A DNA stretch of 64,000 nucleotides from JBGTSJ01 sp041940305 (GTDB lineage Bacteria; Planctomycetota; Planctomycetia; Planctomycetales; Planctomycetaceae): the NCBI GenBank assembly GCA_041940305.1, contig JBGTSJ010000005.1:269974-333973 (forward strand), in the 5' to 3' direction. The notes beneath the pieces were generated by a model. That model worked only from the letters and a program-made list of their open reading frames with translations, ran no database searches and was not told the DNA's origin. The position numbers and the translations under genes were made by a program. The first letter of the stretch is position 1. Each line of letters begins with the position of its first letter. This document shows positions 1 to 8,208 of this stretch, in pieces.

Positions 1-1173
1 GTCGGTGGTGGCGCCGATGATCTGGCCGCCCCGGATGCCGCCGCCGGAGAGGACGGCCTGCATCACACGCGGCCAGTGTCCGCGTCCGGCGTTCGCATCG
101 ATGCGCGGGGCGCGGCCGAACTCGCCGCAGGCGACGACGAGCACGCGCTCTGAGAGACCGCGTTCGGTGAGATCTTCAATAAGGGCCGAGAAAGCGGCAT
201 CGTAGATCGGGAGCCGGCGGCGGAGATTCTTCTCGATGGTGTAGTGGTCGTCCCACCAGTCCACGTCCTTCTCGTAGAGATTGACGGTCACGAAGGTGAC
301 GCCGGCCTCGACCAGCCGGCGGGCGATGAGGGCGTATTGCCCCCAGGCATGCCGGCCGTAGCGGTCGCGGGCGGCGTCGGTTTCCTGCGCGAGATCGAGC
401 GCATCGTTGACGCGCGAGCCGAGCAGCAGTTCGAAGGCCTGCTGCCGCGACTCGTTGAGTTCGCCGGCGATCGATGACGCTGCCGGTGAGGTCGGCTCGA
501 GCGAGCGGAGCAGGTGGCGGCGTTCGCCGAGGCGGTCGGCCGTCACGTCCGGCGGCAGTTCGAACTCGGAGGGACGATACTTTCCGAGTGACGGATCGCC
601 GCCGCTGTTGAGAGCGTTGTGTCGACCGCCGAGAAAAGCGGCGGACTGATAGAAGCCCATGTGCGAGCGATAGTCTTCCGGGACGCAGACGTAGGGAGGC
701 ATGCCGGGGGACACGGAGCCCTTGAGCAGTGAAGCGACCGAACCCTGGCAGGGATGGGACTGTCCGGCCTGGCGAGCGTTGAGCTGCGGCCATCCGGTCT
801 GCACGAGGTGCTGGGCGTCGTCGTGGACGCCATAAGCATGCCGGAACGAGCGGATGATCGTCAGCCGGTCTCCCAAGGTGGCATGCCGCGGAAGAAGTTC
901 GCAGACGTCCAGACCCGGGAGATTGGTGGCGATAGGTTGGAATGGACCGCGGATGTCGGCGGTGGCCGACGGCTTCATGTCGTAAGTGTCGATATGGGAT
1001 GGACCGCCGGTCATCCACAGGAGGATTACGGCGGTGTCGCAGCGTGCGTCGGGCGTCTGGGCTGCGCGGAGGCGAAGGATGTCGGCCTGGGAGAGCCCGC
1101 CGAGTGTGATGGCTCCCGCCTGCAGGAGACATCGCCGGGTGATGCCGATCGCGGGATTCAAAGTTGCCGCCAT
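1..1173 (-). CDS. DUF1501 domain-containing protein (partial, C-terminus beyond left edge)
   Basis: The reverse strand reads open from an ATG at 1173 to the window edge (391 codons). The N-terminus carries a Tat-like leader, TRRCLLQAGAITLGGLS, followed by LLWMTGGPSHIDTYDMKP and, further on, HAWGQYALIARRLVEAGV and VVACGEFGRAPR. These are hallmarks of the DUF1501 family, abundant in Planctomycetota and related to the sulfatase/alkaline-phosphatase fold. The start at 1173 has AGGAG a few bases upstream; an in-frame ATG at 1230 would add 19 residues and is less likely. Such proteins are often paired with a cytochrome/DUF1553 partner, which would lie outside the window. The substrate is unknown. 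Confidence 0.88.
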   Translation of the reverse strand, partial: MAATLNPAIGITRRCLLQAGAITLGGLSQADILRLRAAQTPDARCDTAVILLWMTGGPSHIDTYDMKPSATADIRGPFQPIATNLPGLDVCELLPRHATLGDRLTIIRSFRHAYGVHDDAQHLVQTGWPQLNARQAGQSHPCQGSVASLLKGSVSPGMPPYVCVPEDYRSHMGFYQSAAFLGGRHNALNSGGDPSLGKYRPSEFELPPDVTADRLGERRHLLRSLEPTSPAASSIAGELNESRQQAFELLLGSRVNDALDLAQETDAARDRYGRHAWGQYALIARRLVEAGVTFVTVNLYEKDVDWWDDHYTIEKNLRRRLPIYDAAFSALIEDLTERGLSERVLVVACGEFGRAPRIDANAGRGHWPRVMQAVLSGGGIRGGQIIGATTD

Positions 1174-1305
1174 ATCCGACTCCTGGCCGATGAGCGGAGA
1201 GTGTTGTGCAGCCGCATTCAGAGTATCCATCAGCGAGGATTGATGGAAGGCCGCGACGCCACAGCCTAGGATGAGTACGTCGCGGTCAGGAGCCAGGGTG
1301 GGTGG

Positions 1306-1908
1306 ATGATTTTCGTTCTCGATAACTACGACTCGTTCACCTACAACCTCGTGCAGCGGCTGGGGGAGATCGATTCTTCACTGGAGATCGAGGTCGCTCG
1401 GAATGACGAGGTGACGATCGCGGACATCGAACAGATGGAGCCGGAGCGGATCATTGTGTCGCCGGGGCCGTGCACTCCGGCGGAGGCGGGCATCTCGAAG
1501 GATGTGATCGCTCACTTCGGTCCGCGGGTGCCCGTGCTGGGGGTCTGTCTGGGGCATCAGTCGATTGGTGAAGTTTACGGCGGGCACGTGGCGCGGGCTC
1601 CGCGGCTGATGCACGGCAAGACGTCGCTGATTCATCACGACGGGCAGGGGGTGTTCGCGGGACTGGAGAATCCGTTCGTCGCGACGCGGTATCACAGCCT
1701 GATTGTGCCGGAGGAGACGTTCGCCGAGGACCTGGTGGCGACGGCGTGGACGCGGGATGACGGGCATCCGCCGGAGGTAATGGGGCTGCGGCACCGGCGT
1801 TTTCCGGTGCATGGCGTGCAGTTTCATCCGGAGAGTTTCCTGTGCGACGCGGGGATGCAACTGCTGCAGAATTTTCTTGAGCTGCCTGCAGGGGCGGCAG
1901 GCGGGTGA
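1306..1908 (+). CDS. Anthranilate/aminodeoxychorismate synthase glutaminase component (TrpG/PabA type)
   Basis: A 200-residue class I glutamine amidotransferase. It begins MIFVLDNYDSFTYNLVQRLG, the typical TrpG/PabA start. It has the nucleophile elbow GVCLGHQSIGE with Cys81 and the His174/Glu176 pair in QFHPESF, so the catalytic triad is complete. It supplies ammonia from glutamine to a chorismate-using partner for tryptophan or folate synthesis; some planctomycete and bacterial enzymes serve both. No TrpE/PabB partner is adjacent, so the pathway cannot be settled here. It diverges from the DUF1501 gene and has a G-rich ribosome-binding region just before the ATG. Confidence 0.9.
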   Translation: MIFVLDNYDSFTYNLVQRLGEIDSSLEIEVARNDEVTIADIEQMEPERIIVSPGPCTPAEAGISKDVIAHFGPRVPVLGVCLGHQSIGEVYGGHVARAPRLMHGKTSLIHHDGQGVFAGLENPFVATRYHSLIVPEETFAEDLVATAWTRDDGHPPEVMGLRHRRFPVHGVQFHPESFLCDAGMQLLQNFLELPAGAAGG

Positions 1909-2194
1909 AGCGTCGGGAGACTGCGCGACCGGCGACGAAGCGGAACCTTGGGGGAGTGCGTTTCCAGGCGGAGCCTGAGAACGAGGGGACGTGTGCCGCA
2001 GATGCTGCACGATCGCCAAATTCTTCCCAGCTTGACTACGGCATCGCGGGGTGCGGTTGATTCGGACGCCGACGCTGCGCGGACCGCCGCGCGTGGGGTT
2101 TACCGGTGCACAGGGCCGATACTAGATGGAGAACGGCAGGTCCATGGCGATCGTGCATGCGCCGAGATTTGCAGATTCGGGGGTATAACTGGCG

Positions 2195-3028
2195 ATGGTG
2201 TCCACAATGCAGAACAAGACGGCGCGGCTGGAGCAGGAGAATGAGCAGTTGCGGGCGGCCGTGGCGGACCTGCAGAAGCGGCTGATGCAGGCGCAGAAGC
2301 TGGCATCGGTGGGGACTCTGGCGTCGTCGATTACACATGAGTTCAACAACATCCTGACGACCGTCATCAACTATGCGAAGATGGGTGTCCGCCATAAAGA
2401 CGCTGCGATGCGTGACAAGGCGTTCGACAAGATCCTGGCGGCGGGGCAGCGCGCATCCAAGATCACGACGGGGCTGCTGTCCTATGCACGTGGGCGAGGG
2501 GACCGTCGAGAGCCGCTCAGTCTGACGCGGTTGGTCGAAGATGTGCTGGTGCTCGCGGAGAAGGACCTGCAGGTGCATCGCATTCAACTGCAGCTGGATT
2601 TGCAGGCGGAGCCGCAGGTCGTGGTGAATTCCAGCCAGGTGCAACAGGTGATTCTCAACCTGGTCATCAACGCACGGCAGGCGATGGAGCCGGGAGGGAC
2701 GCTGACGATCATCGTGCGGCAGAACGACGAGTTGCAGATGGGGGAGTTGGTGGTGCGGGATACCGGGTCCGGCATCCCGGCCGACAAGTTGCCGCACATC
2801 TTCGAGACGTTCTACTCCACCAAGGTTGCCGACGAGCAGGGGCAGGGGGGAACCGGGCTGGGGCTGGCGCTATGTAAGGAAGTGGTCGAGTCGCACCAGG
2901 GGCGGGTGCGGGTGGAGAGCGTTGTGGGGCGGGGGACGATGTTCACGCTGAAGTTTCCGCTGGCAGGCGAATCAGGATCTTCATCGCGTGAAGGTGTGAA
3001 CGTTCAGGCGGTGGGAGCAGCGAACTAG
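2195..3028 (+). CDS. Soluble sensor histidine kinase
   Basis: A 277-residue kinase without membrane segments. Residues ~8-40 form a coiled coil (ARLEQENEQLRAAVADLQKR). The H box SSITHEFNNIL has phospho-acceptor His48. The HATPase domain follows, with an N box (NLVINARQAM), G1 (DTGSGIPADKLPHIFETFYSTK) and G2 (GGTGLGLALCKEVVE). There is no recognisable sensor module, so it probably takes its signal through the coiled coil or a partner. No response regulator is adjacent; the next gene downstream is a P450 on the same strand. The ATG at 2195 is used; a second in-frame ATG four codons on is possible. Confidence 0.9.
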   Translation: MVSTMQNKTARLEQENEQLRAAVADLQKRLMQAQKLASVGTLASSITHEFNNILTTVINYAKMGVRHKDAAMRDKAFDKILAAGQRASKITTGLLSYARGRGDRREPLSLTRLVEDVLVLAEKDLQVHRIQLQLDLQAEPQVVVNSSQVQQVILNLVINARQAMEPGGTLTIIVRQNDELQMGELVVRDTGSGIPADKLPHIFETFYSTKVADEQGQGGTGLGLALCKEVVESHQGRVRVESVVGRGTMFTLKFPLAGESGSSSREGVNVQAVGAAN

Positions 3029-3119
3029 AATTCCGTCCGGACTCGCCGTGGTCCTGGGACCGCATGTCGCGCCCATAAAAGACGGTAAAGCGTCTGACAC
3101 AGTTGGGTGGGCGAGCCTC

Positions 3120-4634
3120 ATGCCAGCGCCGGGAGTCAGCAGCGTCCGCCGCCTGCCGAAGCAACTGCTGAGGCGCAGTCCGTTCGATGGCGACATCGCG
3201 CCGATGCGGGTGCCGCTGCTGGCTCCAGGTAGCGGACGACCTTCGCTGCCGTTTCCGCATCCGTGGAATTTCGCCGAGCCGATCCGGATTCTGGAGACGT
3301 ATTTCTGGGGCGCCCATGCCGACGAGGGGAGCGCACGGCACAACCGGTACCTGGACGTGCCCGGGTGTGCGCCAGTCCTCGTCACGCGCGACCCGGGCCT
3401 GATCCGCGCGATTACGACGGAGACCGGCGACCAGTCCGGGCAGTTTGATCGCGATACGCTGCCGTCCACCGGCATTGCGCGAGCGACCGGACCGGATACG
3501 CTGCTGTATGCAAACGGGGCCGTATGGAAGCGGCAACGGAAGCTCTCGGCGTCCCCCTTCGGGAAGACGGGCCTGTTTCAACCGGAGACGTTTCACGAGT
3601 TCGCAGCGACATTCCGGGACACCGTCCATCAGCGTCTGGAAGCGCTGCGGCATCTGCTGGCAGAGTCTGGTCGTGACCGAACTTCGATCGCACTGGAGCC
3701 GGAGATCAAGGCGGTGATGATGGAGTTGCTCGTCAACAACTTTTTTGGCGCGGAGATCGCGTATGACGAGCTGAGGGCGCGGTATGTTCCCGCCATCGAG
3801 CGGATCATCGACCATATCGTCCGCGACACGGTGCTGAACAAGCTGGGACTGCCGTTGCACCGGTTGCCGGCTCTGACACGACGCCAGGCGCAGACGCGAC
3901 AGGACCGGGCGGCATTTGATGAGCTGACCGACTGCGTGCTCGCCGCCCGGCATGGTGAGCGCGGTCACTGGAAGCAGTTCAAGTCCGATGCCCCGGACGA
4001 TGCACTGCGGAGCAACATCAAGGTGTTTCTGGCGGGTGCGCTGGAAGCGACGACGTCGTATGCGAGCTGGGCGATCTCGCACCTAGCCCGGCACGCGGAG
4101 GCCCAGGAACGGGTCTATCAGGAGGTTCGGCATATCGACGACTACACGCCGGAGAATCTGGGGAGCGCCCGATACTTCGGCCATGTTCTCGATGAGACGC
4201 TGCGGCTCACGCCGTCGCTGTATTTCCTCCCGCGACGGGCAACAGTTGATCGCTGGGTGGAAACGGCGGACGGCCGCAGGCTGTTCATCCCGGGGGGGAC
4301 ACATATCCTGCTCGACGTCTGGCACGCCAACCGTCATGAGGACAATTGGGGGACGGCCGTCAGCGGACACTCCGCTGTCGAATTCGAGCCGGACCGCTGG
4401 GCATACCTGGCGGAGCAGGGGCGCGGCTCGAAGGACGTTCTGCACTTCGGGTTCGGGCATGGCCCGCGGGTCTGTCCGGGGAAGCATCTCGGCCAACTGG
4501 AGGTCGCGCTGGTGGTGGGGGCGTTCGTCAAGTTGTTCCGCTTCACCGCGGTGAACACAGAGAACCCTGCCAGAGCCGGCGTTTCGACGAAGCCGCGGGA
4601 CGGCACGCTGGTCGAGCTTCAGCCCCGACCTTGA
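3120..4634 (+). CDS. Cytochrome P450
   Basis: About 504 residues. The haem-binding loop FGHGPRVCPGKHLG places the axial thiolate at Cys452 with this start. The K-helix ExxR is DETLRL (Glu359/Arg362), and the I-helix region reads FLAGALEATTSYASW, so the catalytic core is complete. It catalyses NAD(P)H-dependent mono-oxygenation of an unknown substrate and needs a redox partner not encoded nearby. There is no membrane anchor, so it is probably soluble. The frame stays open upstream to a GTG at 3048, but that extension does not look like protein; the ATG at 3120 is preferred though it lacks a strong ribosome-binding site. It may be co-transcribed with the kinase ending at 3028. Confidence 0.92.
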   Translation: MPAPGVSSVRRLPKQLLRRSPFDGDIAPMRVPLLAPGSGRPSLPFPHPWNFAEPIRILETYFWGAHADEGSARHNRYLDVPGCAPVLVTRDPGLIRAITTETGDQSGQFDRDTLPSTGIARATGPDTLLYANGAVWKRQRKLSASPFGKTGLFQPETFHEFAATFRDTVHQRLEALRHLLAESGRDRTSIALEPEIKAVMMELLVNNFFGAEIAYDELRARYVPAIERIIDHIVRDTVLNKLGLPLHRLPALTRRQAQTRQDRAAFDELTDCVLAARHGERGHWKQFKSDAPDDALRSNIKVFLAGALEATTSYASWAISHLARHAEAQERVYQEVRHIDDYTPENLGSARYFGHVLDETLRLTPSLYFLPRRATVDRWVETADGRRLFIPGGTHILLDVWHANRHEDNWGTAVSGHSAVEFEPDRWAYLAEQGRGSKDVLHFGFGHGPRVCPGKHLGQLEVALVVGAFVKLFRFTAVNTENPARAGVSTKPRDGTLVELQPRP

Positions 4635-4839
4635 ACGGACATCGGGAATCCTCGGATCGGGGGTAGGGACCTCTGCGGGAGGCCGATCCGATCTCCCGAT
4701 GCAAGTTTCCCGTGTTTTCCCGTCACCGCAAGTCGTGCATCTCCGATCCTTGCCGTAATCCGGTTGCTCTAACCTGCTGGACGTGTGGCGCTCGACAGCA
4801 GCGCCTGGTGACAACGTCAAACAAGCAAGGAGTGGAGAT

Positions 4840-5169
4840 ATGAAACGGGTCTTCTGGGCACTGATGTTGACGGGCGTCGGCCTGACCGCGGCCGCCGGCT
4901 CGTCATGGGGACAGAATGTCGGCGTGTACGGTCCGGGCGTGAATGCCAACACGGGCGTGTACGGCCCGAACGCCGGCGTGTACGTCAACGGCACCGGAGT
5001 GAATGCCGGGTTCAACAACGGCTACTACCACAACGGCCAGTGGTACGGGAACTCGTACCAGCAGGGGTACTGGAACAGTGGCAGCTGGCAGAACGGCTAT
5101 CACACCGGGTACCACAACGGTTTCCGCGGATACGGTGATTTCGACTACGACGACGACTGCGATGACTGA
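4840..5169 (+). CDS. Small secreted Gly/Asn/Tyr-rich protein
   Basis: A 109-residue protein with a clear Sec signal peptide (MKRVFWALMLTGVGLTAAAG, cleavage near SSWG/Q). The mature part has short imperfect repeats: VGVYGPGVNANTGVYGPNAG, then NGYYHNGQWYGN, GYWNSGSWQNGYHTGYHNG, ending in a very acidic tail YDDDCDD. AAGGAGTGGAG just upstream supports the ATG at 4840. Low complexity with Tyr/Gly/Asn resembles cell-surface or matrix proteins and also metal-binding His/Asp-rich proteins. I do not recognise a family and assign no function. It stands alone between the P450 and the convergent mutS. Confidence 0.75.
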   Translation: MKRVFWALMLTGVGLTAAAGSSWGQNVGVYGPGVNANTGVYGPNAGVYVNGTGVNAGFNNGYYHNGQWYGNSYQQGYWNSGSWQNGYHTGYHNGFRGYGDFDYDDDCDD

Positions 5170-5315
5170 TCGCTGAGTCTCGCAGGGCCACGCCCTGCAT
5201 CGCTCAGGTCATTCATCGAACCGAGCGGACCGTTCACGTCGGTGGCGCTGCCTTTTCGGCTCGGCGGCGCCAATCGGCGGTTCGGTCCGCTTCGTGCTTT
5301 TGGTGCCTGAAATAA

Positions 5316-8000
5316 TCAGGAACCTGTGCCCGCCCGGGATGCGGCGCGGTCGTTCGCCAGAGTCTGCTGAATGCGGTGCAGTTCCTCGAGCGCGCCCAGG
5401 GGCGTCATCTCCTCCAGCTTGAGCGACTTGATCTCGTCGAGAAGCGGATGATCGTTCGCGACGAACAGCGACAACTGCCGGGATGACTTGCGACGGGCCG
5501 GGATGGTCGTGCGGCCAGATTCGTCGTGATGGTCGGACTCCAGTTTGTCGAGGATCACGGTGGCCCGGTCGATGACATCGCGGGGGACGCCGGCCAACCG
5601 CGCGACGTGGATGCCGTAGCTGCGATCGGCAGCGCCGGGAACGATCTTGTGCAGGAAGATGACGTCTCCGGACTTTTCGTGGACGGAGACGTTCCAATTG
5701 GCCGCCTGCGGGAGGGTTTTGGGCAGATCGGTCAGCTCGTGGTAGTGTGTCGCGAAGAGTGTGCGGCAGTGTTTGTGGTCGTGCAGGTATTCGGTGACGG
5801 CCCAGGCGAGGGAGATCCCGTCATAGGTGCTGGTGCCGCGGCCGATCTCGTCGAGAATGACGAGGCTCCGCTCGGTGGCGGCGTTGAGGATGCGGGCGGT
5901 CTCGGTCATTTCGACCATGAACGTGCTCTGGCCGCGCCCGAGTTCGTCGCTGGCGCCGACGCGTGCGAAGATCCGATCAGCGATGCCGATCCTGGCGGAC
6001 GAGGCCGGCACGAACGAGCCCATCTGGGCCATGATCGTGAGCAACGCCGCCTGCCGGATGTAGGTGCTCTTGCCGGCCATATTGGGGCCGGTGATGAGGG
6101 CGATCAGCGTGGTGCTCGCCGCCGGTTCGTCCAATGACGCGTTGGTCGACTCACCGGCAGCGCCGAGCAGGATATCGTTGGGGACGAACTCGCCCCCCGG
6201 CCGAAGACGGTCGAGAACCGGATGGCGGCCGTCGCGGATCTCCAGGAGCGGTTCGCTGACGATTTCCGGCCGGCAGTATCGCTGCCTGACGGCGAGGGCA
6301 GACAGGCCGGCGAGCACGTCTAGCTGAGCGAGGACGTCGGCGGTCTGCTGCAGGCGTCGGCATTCGTCGGCGACGGAGTTGCGGAGTGCGTCGAAGATTT
6401 CGAGTTCGAGGGCGACGGCCTGCTCTTCGGCCCGGAGCACGCGCTCCTCGTATTCCTTGAGCTCGGGCGTGATGAATCGTTCCTGGTTCTTGAGAGTCTG
6501 CTTGCAGGTGTAGTCAGCCGGGACCTTGTCCCGGTTGGCGGCGGTGACTTCGAGGTAGTATCCGAAGACCTTGTTGAAGCCGACCTTGAGGGACGTGATG
6601 CCGGTCCGCTCGATTTCCTTCTTCTGGTATTCGGCGATCCACTGCTTGCCGCCGCGCGCGAGGTCGCGGAGCTCGTCCAGGCCGGCATGGCATCCGGCGC
6701 GGACGACGCCACCGTCAGCGGTCTGGAGCGGTGGCTCATCCACGAGCGTGGACTCGATGTTACCGCGGACCTCCGGACAGAGATCGAGCCGCGACTCGAG
6801 AATCCTGAGCAACTCGGAGCGGCGGCCTGTGAGTCGGGCCTTGAGCTTGGGCAGGAGCGCGAGCGTGCGTGCGAGTGAGGAGAGGTCGCGCGGCCCGGCG
6901 CGGAGGGTTGCCACGCGGGAACAGAGGCGCTGCAGGTCGTACGCCTGCTTGAGCCGCTCGTGGATGTCGCGGCCGAGCGCGGCATCGTCAACGAGTTCGG
7001 CGACGGCATCGAGCCGGTGATTGATGGCGGCGGGGTCCGTCAGCGGGGTAGACAGCCACTCGGCCAGCAGGCGGGCGCCCATCGGCGTGGCGGTTTCGTC
7101 GAGGACGTCGAGCAGGCTTCCGGTGCGCTGGCCTTCCCGGAGAGTGCGGGTGAGTTCCAGGCTACGGCGAGTGGCGTCGTCGATCAGCAGGTTGGAGCCG
7201 CGGCGATGCGCCTCCAAGCGAGCAATGTGGGTGAGCGCGGACCGTTGCGTCTCCTGCACATACTCCAGCAGCGCTCCGGCCGCCGTTACGCCAGCTGACG
7301 ATTCGTCGACGTCGAATCCATCCAGCGATGTCGTGCCGAAATGGCTGAGCAGAATGTCCCGGCAGTGAGCGGCGGCGAAACACCACGGCGGCCTGCGGGT
7401 CTGGACCATGTCCGGCAGTTCATGGAGGGGCCACTGCGAGGAGTTCTCCGCCCCTTCCGGCATGAGGCATTCGGCCGGCGCGATGCGGGAGAGCTCGTCC
7501 ATCAGTTCATCTCCGGCCGATGGTCCACACAATTCGAGGCATTGAAACACACCGGTGGATACTTCCAGCCAGGCGAGGCCGATCGCGTCCTTCACGGGGC
7601 AGGCGGCGGCCAGGTAGTTGCTGGACCTGGGGTCGAGCAGGGCGTCGTCAGTGAGGGTTCCGGGGGTGACGATGCGGGTGACCTCGCGGCGGACGAGTCC
7701 TTTGGCCGTTTTCGGGTCTTCGACCTGGTCGCAGATGGCCGCTTTGAGTCCGGCCTGCACGAGTTTGCGGAGGTAACCGTCGAGGGCGTGGTAGGGGAAG
7801 CCCGCCATCGGGACGGGATTGGTGGAGCCCTTGTCGCGACTGGTGAGCGTCAGCCCGAGCACTTTCGCGGCGGTGACGGCGTCGTCGTAGAAGAGTTCGT
7901 AGAAATCGCCCATGCGGAAGAGCAGCAGTGATCCGGGGGTCTCGCGCTTGACCTCCTGGTACCGCTCCATCATCGGCGTCAACCGCGTTCCGCCGCTCAT
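5316..8000 (-). CDS. mutS: DNA mismatch repair protein MutS
   Basis: An 894-residue protein, normal for MutS. The N-terminal mismatch-recognition domain holds the Phe-x-Glu motif in RMGDFYELFYDDAV. It is followed by connector, lever and clamp domains, then the ABC ATPase with Walker A GPNMAGKSTYIRQ (Lys644), Walker B VILDEIGRGTSTYDG and the FATHYHELTDL switch. It binds mismatches and small loops in DNA and recruits MutL. The frame continues upstream to 8111, but MSGGTRLTPMMERYQEV is the expected N-terminus, giving a start at 8000 and leaving ~200 bp to the divergent HzsA-like gene. No mutL is nearby. Confidence 0.97.
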   Translation of the reverse strand: MSGGTRLTPMMERYQEVKRETPGSLLLFRMGDFYELFYDDAVTAAKVLGLTLTSRDKGSTNPVPMAGFPYHALDGYLRKLVQAGLKAAICDQVEDPKTAKGLVRREVTRIVTPGTLTDDALLDPRSSNYLAAACPVKDAIGLAWLEVSTGVFQCLELCGPSAGDELMDELSRIAPAECLMPEGAENSSQWPLHELPDMVQTRRPPWCFAAAHCRDILLSHFGTTSLDGFDVDESSAGVTAAGALLEYVQETQRSALTHIARLEAHRRGSNLLIDDATRRSLELTRTLREGQRTGSLLDVLDETATPMGARLLAEWLSTPLTDPAAINHRLDAVAELVDDAALGRDIHERLKQAYDLQRLCSRVATLRAGPRDLSSLARTLALLPKLKARLTGRRSELLRILESRLDLCPEVRGNIESTLVDEPPLQTADGGVVRAGCHAGLDELRDLARGGKQWIAEYQKKEIERTGITSLKVGFNKVFGYYLEVTAANRDKVPADYTCKQTLKNQERFITPELKEYEERVLRAEEQAVALELEIFDALRNSVADECRRLQQTADVLAQLDVLAGLSALAVRQRYCRPEIVSEPLLEIRDGRHPVLDRLRPGGEFVPNDILLGAAGESTNASLDEPAASTTLIALITGPNMAGKSTYIRQAALLTIMAQMGSFVPASSARIGIADRIFARVGASDELGRGQSTFMVEMTETARILNAATERSLVILDEIGRGTSTYDGISLAWAVTEYLHDHKHCRTLFATHYHELTDLPKTLPQAANWNVSVHEKSGDVIFLHKIVPGAADRSYGIHVARLAGVPRDVIDRATVILDKLESDHHDESGRTTIPARRKSSRQLSLFVANDHPLLDEIKSLKLEEMTPLGALEELHRIQQTLANDRAASRAGTGS

Positions 8001-8208
8001 TATGCGTCCGAATTCAACAGTGAGATTCAACAGGCCCGCGAGTGTACGAAGACCGGCCGCGGGATGCATGCATGCGGCCGCCCATCGGATTCTCGCGAGC
8101 CACGTCTCCAAGGCCGCGTCTCTTCAATCGGTGAACTGCCTCGGTATGATCGGGTTCCTCGACCTGCGTCGCCTTCTTATCCCAAACGAAGCCTGCCGGA
8201 GCCCTCAC

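Noticed and set aside
3048..3119. GTG-initiated 24-codon extension of the P450
   Set aside because: No ribosome-binding site and no similarity to P450 N-termini; the ATG at 3120 is more plausible though not certain.
8001..8208. Upstream extensions of mutS and of the HzsA-like gene
   Set aside because: The two open frames overlap each other, and both proteins have expected N-termini further in (8000 and 8209).
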